A stretch of 64,000 nucleotides of DNA, taken from contig OZ244151.1 of the NCBI GenBank assembly GCA_965216195.1, positions 3,162,001 through 3,226,000 on the forward strand, read 5' to 3'. Source of the DNA: Aridibacter sp965216195 (GTDB lineage Bacteria; Acidobacteriota; Blastocatellia; Pyrinomonadales; Pyrinomonadaceae). A program made the translations under genes and the position numbers. Shown one piece after another: positions 1 to 7,935 of this stretch. Every line of letters starts with the position of its first letter. Position 1 is the stretch's first letter. Under the pieces are notes generated by a model, which saw nothing but the letters and a program-made list of their open reading frames with translations, was not told the origin of the DNA and ran no database searches.

Positions 1-518
1 TCGGAGAGTTTTGCGGAGCATTTCGCTCCCAATGCGTCGGAGCCCGAGCCCGCCTCAGACAAACAATACGCCGAAACTTTTTCGCCCGAAACGATTCCCG
101 GAATGTATTTTTTCTTTACTTCCTCGGTGCCAAAATAGAGTATTGGAAGGAGTCCGATCGAGGAATGCGCACCGTAGGTCGTGCCAAAACCACCGCCGCG
201 TCCCATCATTTCCGCTACGCAAACACCGGAAACCTGGTCGAGATCGAGTCCGCCGTACTCTTCGGGAACATTGGCGCCAAACAGCCCAAGCCCACCAGCT
301 TTATGGACCAATTCTCGCGCCACTTCCCAATCGTGGTTTTCCATCGCCTCAAGCTGCGGAACAACGTCGTTGTCAACGAATTCGCGGGTCGTTTCCGCGA
401 TCATTTTATGTTCTTCCGAAAAATCCTCCGGCGTAAACATATCCGCCGCCTCGCGGTCTTCTATCAAAAAAGCCCCGCCTTTTACATAATCTCTCTCAGT
501 TTCCATTTGTGCTTCCAT
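1..518 (-). CDS. fadE: Acyl-CoA dehydrogenase, N-terminal part (3' end outside window)
   Basis: Minus-strand translation from the ATG at 518 gives about 172 residues of an acyl-CoA dehydrogenase. Visible are the N-terminal helical domain (TREFVDNDVVPQLEAMENHDWE), the VPEEYGGLDLDQVSG segment and the FAD-domain stretch AYCLSEAGSGSDA. The enzyme catalyses the first, FAD-linked step of beta-oxidation. The gene runs off the left edge, so the catalytic glutamate is not visible. A second in-frame ATG lies at 506; the 518 start is preceded by an AGAGAAG purine run. A FadR-like operator lies 50 bp upstream. With fadA and fadN it repeats the gene order of the Bacillus fadNAE operon, but with insertions. 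Confidence 0.9.
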   Translation of the reverse strand, partial: MEAQMETERDYVKGGAFLIEDREAADMFTPEDFSEEHKMIAETTREFVDNDVVPQLEAMENHDWEVARELVHKAGGLGLFGANVPEEYGGLDLDQVSGVCVAEMMGRGGGFGTTYGAHSSIGLLPILYFGTEEVKKKYIPGIVSGEKVSAYCLSEAGSGSDALGAKCSAKLS

Positions 519-567
519 CTTCTCTAAATCTCTCCATTTACCTTGAAATACTTGCCATAATTATAAC

Positions 568-585
568 TGAATGAATGTTCATTCA
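568..585. promoter_or_regulatory. FadR-like operator upstream of fadE
   Basis: The sequence TGAATGAATGTTCATTCA is an inverted repeat with 7-bp arms and a 4-bp centre. It matches the arm sequence and spacing known for the fatty-acid repressor FadR of Bacillus (TGAATGA, 4 nt, TCATTCA). Near-identical sites stand before fadA (2583) and fadN (11434). Regulation by a TetR-family acyl-CoA-responsive repressor is inferred; no such regulator gene is in the window. Confidence 0.75.
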
Positions 586-664
586 GCAAGATATTTTGTC
601 TGTTCTCAGAAATCTTTTTGAGCCTCAGCACAAGTACTTGACTCTATGAATTTTTCTTTTTGAC

Positions 665-823
665 TTGCCACTAGCTTCAGCTAGTGGGCTTCATTTCTTT
701 ATATTTCTTGGCTTTAGCCGAACATCTAACTTGGGCTAAAGCCACAATGAAAAACATTTATCAAGATTCGGCTGAAGCCTGTTCTTCTTTCAACTTCGTT
801 CCACTAGCTAAAGCTAGTGGCAA
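665..823. repeat. Family A palindromic repeat, paired inverted copies (REPIN-like)
   Basis: Two outer palindromes of the form CCACTAGC-TNNA-GCTAGTGG (about 667-687 and 801-821) enclose two inner ones built on GGCTTTAGCC and GGGCTAAAGCC. The same layout recurs at 14779-14906 and a half copy lies at 7871-7930. It occupies most of the fadE upstream gap beyond the operator. It is probably a non-autonomous REP-type element; no matching transposase is evident in the window. Confidence 0.7.
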
Positions 824-837
824 TTGATAAAATTTTC

Positions 838-1329
838 TTACATCCACCCTTTTTTCCTTGCTTTTTCTATCTCTTCTAACTTCCTTTTTATTGGTCGCAA
901 TTTCTTTTCATTCTCAAAATTTAGTTTTTCGTATTTAGGATGACGAGCAAAATAGGGTCCGCACAATCCATCTTCGTGCGTAAAAGCCATCGTCCAAGCC
1001 AAATTCTTCGGAAAGATATAGTAATCAAACAACTCGCAAGACTCAGGTCTGTTTTTGGTTACGTAAACCGTTCCCGTCTCGTTATCCATCAAATAATATT
1101 CTGGAGCTTCATGTTTTTGGTAAGCTTCGACCGCTTCGTCGAACTGTAAAGCCTCGAAAGTTCGTGCCGCAAACACGTGCCATTTAAAAGATTCTGTATC
1201 TACTCCAGAACTATCTTTAGCAAAAACATCCATCCAAGCCTTTTCGACTCTCCGCCGTTCCTTTTTCGGTAAGATTTTAGTAATTGGACCCGGAACTAGT
1301 TTGATTCTGTTTGCCACGTCAGAATTCAT
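838..1329 (-). CDS. DUF4275-like hypothetical protein
   Basis: A 163-residue soluble protein without signal peptide or membrane segment. The segment FKWHVFAARTFEAL near residue 48, the FDYYIFPKNLAWTMAFTHEDG stretch and the CGPYFARHP motif near residue 125 recall DUF4275 proteins, which typically end in a WCGPYF-like motif. Function is unknown. The C-terminus is lysine-rich. It sits between fadA and fadE in the same orientation, with 50 bp and a family D repeat separating it from fadA, so it may be read through from the fadA promoter. The family assignment is from memory of the motif and is moderate. Confidence 0.6.
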   Translation of the reverse strand: MNSDVANRIKLVPGPITKILPKKERRRVEKAWMDVFAKDSSGVDTESFKWHVFAARTFEALQFDEAVEAYQKHEAPEYYLMDNETGTVYVTKNRPESCELFDYYIFPKNLAWTMAFTHEDGLCGPYFARHPKYEKLNFENEKKLRPIKRKLEEIEKARKKGWM

Positions 1330-1348
1330 TCAAATCTGTTTCCCAAAT

Positions 1349-1378
1349 CTTTGCGTACTTCGCGTCCTTTGCGGTTAA
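1349..1378. repeat. Family D repeat, single copy
   Basis: A 30-bp stretch ending in CGCGTCCTTTGCGGTTAA, directly downstream of the fadA stop codon. A paired, inverted version lies at 8929-9006 just downstream of fadN. It is an intergenic repeat of unknown function. Confidence 0.55.
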
Positions 1379-1379
1379 T

Positions 1380-2561
1380 TTAATCAATCAATTCAAAAAT
1401 CCCCGCAGCCCCCATTCCGCCGCCGACGCACATTGTTACCATTCCGTATTTATGGTCACCGCGTCGCATTTCCTGCAGAATCGTTGCCGTCAATTTTGCT
1501 CCCGTGCAGCCCAGAGGGTGTCCGAGTGCGATTGCACCGCCGTTTACGTTTACTTTCGATGGGTCCAGTTCGAGGAGTTTCATTACTGACAAACCCTGAG
1601 CGGCAAACGCTTCGTTTAGTTCGATAACGCCGATGTCACTCAACTCCAGACCAGCCAATTTTAAAGCCTTTGGAATCGCATAAACAGGTCCAACACCCAT
1701 TTCTTCGGGCAAACAACCCGCTGTTGCATAACTCACAAATTTCGCGAGCGGTTCCACGCCCATTTCCTCAGCCTTTTCTGCCGACATTACAACAGTTGCC
1801 GCTGCTCCGTCAGACATCTGCGAAGAGCTTCCCGCCGTTACCGTCCCTTTCGCGTGAAACACCGGACGCAGTTTTTGCAAACCTTCAATCGTTGCGTCAT
1901 ACCGAACGCCCTCGTCTGTATCGAAAGCTACTTCTTTCCTCTGAACGCGTCCTTTTTCGTCCGTTTCATCTACATAAACGGTCTGCGAAACGATCTCGTC
2001 TTTAAACTTCCCGTCCTTTATCGCCGCCGCCGCTTTGAGATGCGAGTTCAATGAAAATTCATCCTGCTCCTCACGCGAAATTTCGTATTTATTCGCTAGA
2101 GCCTCCGCCGTTAAACCCATGTTCAAATAATAATCCGGGTATGTATCGGCAATTTTCGGGTTTGGTCTGAAAACGTTTCCGCCCATAGGAATCATCGACA
2201 TCGTTTCGAGCCCGCCCGCAACTATCGTGTCAGCACCGCTCGTGCGAATTCTGTCCGCAGCAAGTGCGATCGTCTGCAAACCAGACGAGCAATAACGATT
2301 CACCGTCATCGCTGATGTTTCAACCGGAAGCCCAGCTTCAATCGCCGCCGTCCGTGCAACGTTCATCCCCTGCTCCGCTTCGGGAAACGCACAACCCATG
2401 ATCACATCTTCAACCTGCGATCCTTCCAATCCTTCCACGGCATCAACCGCACCTTTTATCGCCGTCGCTCCCAAATCATCAGGTCGCGTATTCTTCAAAG
2501 TCCCCTTCGGAGCCTTCCCAACCGCCGTTCTCACCGACGATACAATTACTGCATCTTTCAT
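1380..2561 (-). CDS. fadA: Acetyl-CoA C-acyltransferase (thiolase)
   Basis: A 393-residue thiolase of standard length that cleaves 3-ketoacyl-CoA to acetyl-CoA and a shortened acyl-CoA in the last step of beta-oxidation. The nucleophilic cysteine is C91 in VNRYCSSGLQT. The second active-site residues are H348 in GGAIALGHPLGCTG and C378 in CVGGGMGAAG, and ELNEAFAAQ is also present. A FadR-like operator lies 22-39 bp upstream of the ATG. Its partner is expected to be the FadN-type multifunctional protein at 9013-11385. Nothing unusual is seen in the protein. The gene ends against a family D repeat. Confidence 0.95.
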   Translation of the reverse strand: MKDAVIVSSVRTAVGKAPKGTLKNTRPDDLGATAIKGAVDAVEGLEGSQVEDVIMGCAFPEAEQGMNVARTAAIEAGLPVETSAMTVNRYCSSGLQTIALAADRIRTSGADTIVAGGLETMSMIPMGGNVFRPNPKIADTYPDYYLNMGLTAEALANKYEISREEQDEFSLNSHLKAAAAIKDGKFKDEIVSQTVYVDETDEKGRVQRKEVAFDTDEGVRYDATIEGLQKLRPVFHAKGTVTAGSSSQMSDGAAATVVMSAEKAEEMGVEPLAKFVSYATAGCLPEEMGVGPVYAIPKALKLAGLELSDIGVIELNEAFAAQGLSVMKLLELDPSKVNVNGGAIALGHPLGCTGAKLTATILQEMRRGDHKYGMVTMCVGGGMGAAGIFELID

Positions 2562-2582
2562 AATTAATCCTTAAACTCATAA

Positions 2583-2600
2583 TGAGTGAATGTTCATTCA
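2583..2600. promoter_or_regulatory. FadR-like operator upstream of fadA
   Basis: TGAGTGAATGTTCATTCA, one mismatch from the 568 site, with 7-bp arms and a 4-bp centre. It lies directly upstream of the thiolase start and between thiolase and the divergent HEPN-like gene. Confidence 0.72.
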
Positions 2601-2723
2601 TTTTTGATTATACTAAAAGTCCTCAGTGTTTACTAATTCCTTTTTAGATGCATACGATTTTCACGATGAATTAACGTCAAGTATCATTGAGTTGTCAACT
2701 CAAAACATAAGCAAGATGAAACG

Positions 2724-3299
2724 ATGAACACTTCGGCAATAACAATCGATACTGCTCTTGAAGAGTACGAAGCGGGCGATGAAGACGAAAAGGTAAAACT
2801 GATTTATGCTTATTTTGGTCTCGCAGTTTATGAGTTTCAAGTCCTAGAACAGGAACCCTCAAATATGCTTTCAACCGATCGGATTCTCAAAAAGAAAGCA
2901 AAAACTAAAAACGAGGTCGATGAAATCATCGACGATGTAGAAAATTCTAAGAAGACTCTAGGAGTTTTCGTTAACGAGGTGAAACAATCCTATTCCCTTT
3001 CAGACACTACAGTTACCGATTTGAGAAGCATTCTTAGCAAGAGAAATTATATCGTCCACAAATACTTTAAGGTAGAAGGGCAAAAGTTTTACTCGGACTT
3101 GGGAAGAAGAGAAATGCTTACCTATTTGTGTTTTTCAGTTGATGAAACTAAAGCCCTCTGTGAAAAGCTACAAAATGTTTACTTCAAATACGCCAGTAAC
3201 CTCGGTTTAACTGTAGAAAGATTAAATCAACTTGCATCCGAAATGATCGAAGAAGAACTCGAGCGAGAGGAGAACTACCAAAAAGGCAAACGAACTTGA
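2724..3299 (+). CDS. HEPN-like hypothetical protein with an RNxxxH motif
   Basis: A 191-residue, all-helical-looking soluble protein that I do not recognise by name. It contains R107-N108-x3-H112 within SKRNYIVHKYF. That R-N-x3-H pattern is the catalytic signature of HEPN-superfamily ribonucleases found in toxins and defence proteins, and also of related non-enzymatic helical bundles. The C-terminal 30 residues are strongly charged (EEELEREENYQKGKR), probably coiled coil. It stands alone: no MNT-type nucleotidyltransferase or antitoxin is next to it. Its plus-strand orientation in a minus-strand neighbourhood and the REP elements after it suggest acquisition. The HEPN assignment rests on one motif and helical content. 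Confidence 0.5.
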   Translation: MNTSAITIDTALEEYEAGDEDEKVKLIYAYFGLAVYEFQVLEQEPSNMLSTDRILKKKAKTKNEVDEIIDDVENSKKTLGVFVNEVKQSYSLSDTTVTDLRSILSKRNYIVHKYFKVEGQKFYSDLGRREMLTYLCFSVDETKALCEKLQNVYFKYASNLGLTVERLNQLASEMIEEELEREENYQKGKRT

Positions 3300-3324
3300 A
3301 TTTCGCTGAGACTTTGAAGCAGCG

Positions 3325-3484
3325 TTTAGCCACCTCGTGCACGACTTGGTAAGGAATCTCAAAATAGCATGAGGGCGTTTTAGCGTCCTTTTTTTGCTTT
3401 ACCTAAAGCCGTTTTGGAAGGACGTTAAAACGCCCTTTTTTAATCAAATTACAATACCCACGCCCTAAAGTGCGTGGCTAAAAG
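3325..3484. repeat. Family B REPIN: two REP halves in inverted orientation
   Basis: The left half (3325-3410) reads TTTAGCCACCTCGTGCACGA, then GAGGGCGTTTTAGCGTCCTT. The right half (3411-3484) is its inverse (AAGGACGTTAAAACGCCC, then CACGCCCTAAAGTGCGTGGC). This is the doublet form typical of REPINs mobilised by a neighbouring RAYT transposase, which lies at 3809-4252. Positions 3485-3754 show no gene. Confidence 0.7.
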
Positions 3485-3754
3485 GAAATCTCCGAAAAAA
3501 GCAACCGAAGCTAATTCAACTAATCGACGGTGTCATTAACAAATACGGGAGAAGGAGGCGACGACCATCTGCTCCAACCGATCTTTTCAAACTAAATGTC
3601 CATCATCACCGAAATCAATCTCGTAACTATTAACAGAATCAAAACGTTAGACGATTCTCAAAATTGCACATTAGCTCAATTCTTTTACTGCGAAGCGGCA
3701 AATCGGTGACTCATTAATGTCGTAGTGAGCAGCTTGAATCTGGCAACTCTTTAT

Positions 3755-3842
3755 TTAGCCACGTCGTTTACGGCGTGGTTAGGAATCCTAAAAAAACCTG
3801 AGGGCGTTTTAACGTCCTTCTCTGAATGCTTTAGCTATCATC
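3755..3842. repeat. Family B REP, right flank of the RAYT gene
   Basis: Contains the palindrome AGCCACGTCGTTTACGGCGTGG followed by GAGGGCGTTTTAACGTCC and GCTTTAGCTATCATC. It overlaps the last 34 bp of the RAYT gene and encodes that protein's final residues and stop codon. Confidence 0.75.
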
Positions 3843-4252
3843 CTCAGCAAACTTCTCCAATCTTTCATGAATTGTCCCCTTTTTGTGATGCTCCTTTGGT
3901 TGAGAACATATGCAACAACCCAATCCAAATCTTTTGTTCCAAAGCTAACGATTCCGTAACCGCGTTGCCATTCGAGGAGTTTGTGATTTGAATCGCGATT
4001 TATTTCGTATGAACTTCCGCCTTTTAGTTTGCCGATCCAGTCGCTAATCAATAAATTGGGAGGAACGCTCACGGCGAGATGGATGTGATTTTCGATTCCA
4101 CCGACGGCGTGGAAATACACGTCGGACGTTTCGATGATCTTGTGTTTTAGATATTTGAATAGGCGCGTTTCGATTTCGGGTTTAATGAGCGGCATATTTC
4201 GCTTTGTATGCCAGGTGATGTGGAGGTTGATTTCTGAGTATGTTGAGGACAT
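3809..4252 (-). CDS. REP-associated tyrosine transposase (RAYT, IS200/Y1-type)
   Basis: A 147-residue single-strand DNA transposase of the Y1 (IS200-like) superfamily. The metal-binding HUH motif is H56-I57-H58 in ENHIHLAVS, the WQRGYGIVSFG segment is typical, and the probable nucleophile is Y115 in VVAYVLNQR. It lacks the accessory protein of IS605 elements. Inverted family B REP sequences lie on both sides (3755-3842 and 4261-4344), and more copies are at 3325-3484 and 4550-4637. This is the usual RAYT arrangement in which the enzyme acts on REP hairpins. The last ten residues and the stop are encoded inside the REP, so the gene and its palindrome are physically fused. Confidence 0.88.
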   Translation of the reverse strand: MSSTYSEINLHITWHTKRNMPLIKPEIETRLFKYLKHKIIETSDVYFHAVGGIENHIHLAVSVPPNLLISDWIGKLKGGSSYEINRDSNHKLLEWQRGYGIVSFGTKDLDWVVAYVLNQRSITKRGQFMKDWRSLLRMIAKAFREGR

Positions 4253-4260
4253 AAGGATTT

Positions 4261-4344
4261 ATGGCTAAAGCCTTTATTGCAAGGACGTTAAAACGCCCTA
4301 ACTCTTTTTTGCGTAACTATACCACGCCGTAAACGACGTGGCTA
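4261..4344. repeat. Family B REP, left flank of the RAYT gene (inverted)
   Basis: Inverted relative to 3755-3842: AAGGACGTTAAAACGCCC followed by ACCACGCCGTAAACGACGTGG. It begins 8 bp upstream of the RAYT start codon. Together the two flanks bound a possible mobile unit, 3755-4344. Confidence 0.75.
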
Positions 4345-4549
4345 TGATTTCTGAACCTAAGGCAGCAAAATAATGGTCAGCATCTCACGTAAATATCTGA
4401 GCTGAAGCTAATAAGACAGCTGGTACCTCACTTCGATACCTCGGCTGAAGTTGAATGGGTCTATTAGTATCTCTATCGTCGCCACCGGATTTCTCTACAC
4501 AGATATCAGCTATGCCCGATCTCGATTAAAATCGATTCGACAAACGATT

Positions 4550-4637
4550 TTAGCCACGTCGTTCACGGCGTGGTCAAGAATCCCGAAAAATAATCTGAGG
4601 GCGTTTTAACGTCCTTCTCAAACGCTTTAGCTATCAT
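4550..4637. repeat. Family B REP overlapping the antiporter 3' end
   Basis: Direct orientation, with TTAGCCACGTCGTTCACGG, then GAGGGCGTTTTAACGTCC and GCTTTAGCTATCATC. Its last bases supply the stop codon of the antiporter gene. The gap 4345-4549 contains no gene. Confidence 0.72.
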
Positions 4638-5883
4638 CTCCCGAAACCTCAACGTTCAAATCCGGCAATTGCCCCAACTTTCTCAGAAGGGGCGTCATTG
4701 TTAATCCTTGAGCGAAAACCGAAAACGCTACAACGCCGAATGTGACTGTTAAAATTTCTTGTCGATACGGAACGCTTTCTGGGATTCCGAGTGCGAGTGC
4801 TAACGCCAACGCACCACGCAAACCGCCCCAAAACATTATGTGTTGGTGTTCGGAATCGATCTTCCAACGCGATTTTGAATAGAGTGCTGAGATCGGATAG
4901 ATCGCAGCCGCCCGTGCGATGATCACCGCGATTATCGCAATCAGGATCGCGAAAGCTGCTTTCTTAAAATCCTGTGCCGCCTCGCTAATCCCGAGCACAA
5001 TAAAGATAATTGAGTTCACAACGAACGCCGCAAACTCCCAAAAGTCTTCGATCACCTCGTCGCCTTTTTCGGTTATAAAACCGAGCTCGTTTGTGTTCCC
5101 GACTAGAATCCCTGCCGTCATCGCAGCTAAAACTCCCGAAAGATGAACGCCCGCGTAGCCAAAATTCTCAGCAAGCCAAAACGAACCAAATGCGGCGACG
5201 GTTGTAAGAGCTATTTCGACCAAGTGATCAGTCGTTCGTCCGGCGATCCAAAGGCATATCGAGCCAACTATCAATCCGCTCGCGATTCCGCCGGCAATAG
5301 ATAAAACGAATGCGGTAGCAGCTGTTCCGACCGTCATCGATTTCCCCATAGCGAAAGTCAGAGCAATTGCAAAAGCAACAGCTGCCGTGGTGTCGTTAAA
5401 CAAAGATTCCGCTTCAACGAGAAGTCTAAGTCGCCCTTTAACCTTTGCTTCCTTAAAGGTTGCGATTACAGAAACCGGATCGGTCGCCGCAATCAACACG
5501 CCGAAGAGAGCTGCCATCACCCAATCCCAACCGACCAAATAATGCATAAAAGCAGCGGTAATTCCTGCAGAAAGAAGCACGCCTATACTCGCAAATGTCA
5601 CGACCGGAAGCAGATCGCGTTTTAATTCTTTCCAATGAATATAGAGAGCGGCTTCAAAAATCAATGGTGGTAGAAGCACTTGGAAAAGGAGTTCTTTACT
5701 GAAGGTGATTTCCAGCCCGAGCGGTAAAAAAGCTAAAACGATTCCAGCAACGACCAAACCAACCGTGTAAGGCACCTTCAAACGCCTCGCGATAATTGCC
5801 ACGACGGCACCGATCAAAAGAATTGCTTCAATTGATTCAATACTCAATCCGGGTCCCGGGTTTCCAGTTTCTGCTAAGAACAT
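4627..5883 (-). CDS. Na+/H+ antiporter, NhaP (CPA1) family
   Basis: A 418-residue inner-membrane cation:proton antiporter with about 12 hydrophobic segments. The signature ATDPVSV near residue 132 and ESLFNDTTAAVAF contain the conserved transport aspartates, and GGLRGALALALALG lies near residue 350. It would exchange Na+ (or K+) for H+ to control cytoplasmic pH and sodium. It lacks the long cytosolic RCK or cNMP tail of some relatives. The last codons (GDDS and stop) run into a family B REP, which supplies the TAA. Neighbours are repeats, so it is probably monocistronic. The cation preference cannot be told from sequence. Confidence 0.88.
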   Translation of the reverse strand: MFLAETGNPGPGLSIESIEAILLIGAVVAIIARRLKVPYTVGLVVAGIVLAFLPLGLEITFSKELLFQVLLPPLIFEAALYIHWKELKRDLLPVVTFASIGVLLSAGITAAFMHYLVGWDWVMAALFGVLIAATDPVSVIATFKEAKVKGRLRLLVEAESLFNDTTAAVAFAIALTFAMGKSMTVGTAATAFVLSIAGGIASGLIVGSICLWIAGRTTDHLVEIALTTVAAFGSFWLAENFGYAGVHLSGVLAAMTAGILVGNTNELGFITEKGDEVIEDFWEFAAFVVNSIIFIVLGISEAAQDFKKAAFAILIAIIAVIIARAAAIYPISALYSKSRWKIDSEHQHIMFWGGLRGALALALALGIPESVPYRQEILTVTFGVVAFSVFAQGLTMTPLLRKLGQLPDLNVEVSGDDS

Positions 5884-6010
5884 AAGATGTTATTTTGCCC
5901 GCTAATCTACGCGAATACACGCGATCAATAAATGATTTGGATAGTATATTCTAAAATGGAGTGTTTGTAATATTCGCGACACTTTGTGTTTATTAGGATA
6001 GAGGTTGTTT

Positions 6011-6232
6011 TCGATCTGGTCGCTGAAGGCGATTTAGAAAATAGCCCAGGGTAAGGCGTTTCGCCGCAACCCTAGGAATGCTAAAAAATCCGATCCGACG
6101 CTGAAGACGCTGAAGGTGTCGAACCCGTACCGGATGTTCGTCACTTTCAGCGACGAACTTTCTTTCGATAGATACCTAGCGATTCTCGCTAGGCTATATT
6201 GTTTGTCGCCGTTGGCGACCTACGGCATCATT
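6011..6232. repeat. Family E complex repeat region
   Basis: A run of short hairpins: TCGCTGAAGGCGA, a palindrome around CCCAGGGTAAGGCG...CGCCGCAACCCTAGG, CGACGCTGAAGACGCTGAAG, CTAGCGATTCTCGCTAG, and finally CTATATTGTTTGTCGCC with TTGGCGAC. A shorter relative ending CTATATTGTCGGTCGCC lies at 12307-12440. It fills the antiporter-ybaK gap and no gene is seen in it. Confidence 0.6.
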
Positions 6233-6233
6233 T

Positions 6234-6706
6234 TTAAATGCCAATCTCAACTTCTTCGATGTGCAAAATTTCTTCCAAAACTCTCGGATCAATCTCAACC
6301 AAAAATCCACGCTTGCCGCCATTAATATAAATCTCATCCAAATCAAAGATCGTTTTCTCGGCGTAGATCGGTATTTTAGTTTTCGTGCCGAATGGAGATG
6401 TGCCGCCGAAAATGTATCCAGTAAGTTTTTGAGCTTTTTCCGCTGTGGTTGGTGAAACTGATTTAGTTTCGAGATAGCGAGCAAATTTTTTGGTTGAAAT
6501 CATCTTATCGCCGTGCATTAAAACTAGAACAGGCTTTTTTCCTTGGTTTCAAAAACAAGCGTCTTGATTATCTCGTGTTCATCAACGCCCAAAACTTCAG
6601 AAGAATGAGACGTGCCGCCCTTTTCAACATAATCAAAAAGATGCGGCACAAAATCCACCTTTTTCTGCCGCAAGAATCTGATTGCTTGTGTGATCGGATA
6701 GTTCAT
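6234..6706 (-). pseudogene. ybaK: YbaK/EbsC-type Cys-tRNA(Pro) deacylase, frameshifted
   Basis: Two overlapping frames form one protein. MNYPITQAIRFLRQKKVDF starts at 6706 and the remainder, ending EEVEIGI, is in another frame. They join at an A6 run (minus strand, 6535-6540). One more A restores EKKPVLVLMHGDKM, the conserved YbaK core containing the catalytic-lysine region, and later GGTSPFGT. The intact family hydrolyses Cys-tRNA(Pro) in trans. Either the gene has lost one base or the base is a sequencing/assembly error in a homopolymer. Programmed -1 slippage is less likely because the zero-frame codons do not form a tandem slippery heptamer. The start is 7 bp from a family C repeat. Confidence 0.75.
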
Positions 6707-6713
6707 ATCGATT

Positions 6714-6776
6714 GCGGAAACCCGCACGCAGTAACGGTGCTGAAAATTGACACACTTACTTCGTGCGTGTTTCTGC
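6714..6776. repeat. Family C palindromic repeat, copy 1
   Basis: One end is GCGGAAACCCGCACGCAGTA and the other is CTTACTTCGTGCGTGTTTC plus TGC, forming a long hairpin. It fills the whole gap between the membrane-protein stop (6780) and the ybaK start. Confidence 0.75.
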
Positions 6777-6779
6777 AGT

Positions 6780-7154
6780 CTATTTCCCGTAAAAATGAAT
6801 TCCCAAAACGACTGCCAACAAAACCATCGCACCTACATCAATTAAAACTACTTGCTTGATTTCAGGCGAATATCCGTTTGAGGTAAACGTCAAAAATATA
6901 AACGCGATCTTGCTTACAAACGCCAGAACTATTGCCAAAATTCTGTATTCGGGTTTGAACGCCGCAAATATTAAAGCAATCCCAACGATACTCAAAAGTA
7001 CGCCGCGATGCCGCATCAAAAGGGTCAGTGTTTCGTTTTCGAGCGTTATTCCGTAAAGACTTTTTGTTCTTTCAGGGCTAAAGAAAACGATAACAGGGGC
7101 GATGTTTATAAGCCCGACCAAGAAAAGGATAACTGTCGAAATTTTATCAAGCAT
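6780..7154 (-). CDS. Small four-TM membrane protein of unknown function
   Basis: A 124-residue protein with four hydrophobic helices (about 5-27, 48-66, 73-92, 100-121) and the conserved-looking segment LTLLMRHRGVLLSIVG. Similar small proteins occur in many bacteria and are sometimes annotated, I believe wrongly, as phosphopantetheine adenylyltransferase; no nucleotide-binding motif is present. Family C repeats lie immediately at both ends (6714-6776 and 7180-7253). The function cannot be assigned. Confidence 0.7.
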   Translation of the reverse strand: MLDKISTVILFLVGLINIAPVIVFFSPERTKSLYGITLENETLTLLMRHRGVLLSIVGIALIFAAFKPEYRILAIVLAFVSKIAFIFLTFTSNGYSPEIKQVVLIDVGAMVLLAVVLGIHFYGK

Positions 7155-7179
7155 TTTTCGAGAAAATCGTCGCTATCTT

Positions 7180-7253
7180 GCAGAAACCCACACGCAGTAA
7201 GGGTGTAAAGCTTTAATCAATCAAAGACACACTTACTTCGTGCGTGTTTCCGC
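7180..7253. repeat. Family C palindromic repeat, copy 2, overlapping the tag 3' end
   Basis: Left end GCAGAAACCCACACGCAGTA, right end CTTACTTCGTGCGTGTTTCC. The minus-strand reading of the right end, GCG GAA ACA CGC ACG AAG TAA, provides the last six codons and stop of tag. Confidence 0.78.
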
Positions 7254-7820
7254 ATACACTTCACTATACCGAAAACACGAAACCACGTGATCATTCACCA
7301 TTCCTGTAGCCTGCATAAACGCATAGCAAATCGTTGAGCCGACAAAATTGAAGCCGCGTTTTTTGAGGTCTTTGCTCATCGCATCTGAGATCTCTGTTTT
7401 CGCGGGAACGTCACTAATCTTTTTATATCTATTCTTGACCGGTTTTCCATCAACAAAACTCCAGATGTATTTATCAAACGAGCCGAATTCTTTTTGTGTC
7501 TCAATGAAAGCATTCGCATTCTGAATCGCTGATTTAATCTTCAAACGATTTCGTACGATTCCCGCATTCTGTAGCAACTCTTCCTTTTTCTTCTCGTCGT
7601 ACTTCGCGACCTTTATTGGATCAAAATTGTCGAAGGCTTCACGGTAGTTTTCGCGTTTGGCAAGGATCGTATCCCAACTCAAACCCGCCTGAGCACCTTC
7701 TAAAATAAGGAATTCAAACAATCTCCGGTCATCATGAAGCGGCACACCCCATTCTTCATCGTGATATTTTATCGCGAGGTCATTTCCCGCCCATTCGCAC
7801 CTTTTTTTTGTCTCGCTCAT
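7233..7820 (-). CDS. tag: DNA-3-methyladenine glycosylase I
   Basis: A 195-residue helix-hairpin-helix glycosylase that removes 3-methyladenine from alkylated DNA in base excision repair. RCEWAGNDLAIKYHDEEWG at the N-terminus and NDHVVSCFRY at the C-terminus hold the zinc ligands C8, H20, H178 and C182. FLILEGAQAGLSWDTIL carries the base-recognition region. Homologues normally end shortly after CFRY..; here the protein continues with VYAETRTK, whose AETRTK and stop are encoded by the family C repeat. The tail is probably tolerated because it follows the last structural residue. No operon partner is evident. Confidence 0.93.
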   Translation of the reverse strand: MSETKKRCEWAGNDLAIKYHDEEWGVPLHDDRRLFEFLILEGAQAGLSWDTILAKRENYREAFDNFDPIKVAKYDEKKKEELLQNAGIVRNRLKIKSAIQNANAFIETQKEFGSFDKYIWSFVDGKPVKNRYKKISDVPAKTEISDAMSKDLKKRGFNFVGSTICYAFMQATGMVNDHVVSCFRYSEVYAETRTK

Positions 7821-7870
7821 TTTTTTAGTGATTCAAAAGGGCTGCTAAATGAAAGTCTTTCTTTCATAAC

Positions 7871-7930
7871 TCGCCACCAGCTTTAGCTAGTGGCATGGCG
7901 TTTGAAGAAAAGATAGAGGCTTTAGCCAAT
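7871..7930. repeat. Family A repeat, partial copy
   Basis: One outer palindrome (CGCCACCAGCTTTAGCTAGT plus GGC) followed by an inner remnant GAGGCTTTAGCC. It lies between tag and the DUF4442 gene. Confidence 0.6.
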
Positions 7931-7935
7931 ATCAA

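Noticed and set aside
6234..6706. Programmed -1 frameshifting in ybaK
   Set aside because: The zero-frame codons around the A6 run (GAA AAA AGC) do not form a tandem slippery heptamer, and no downstream structure was found by eye.
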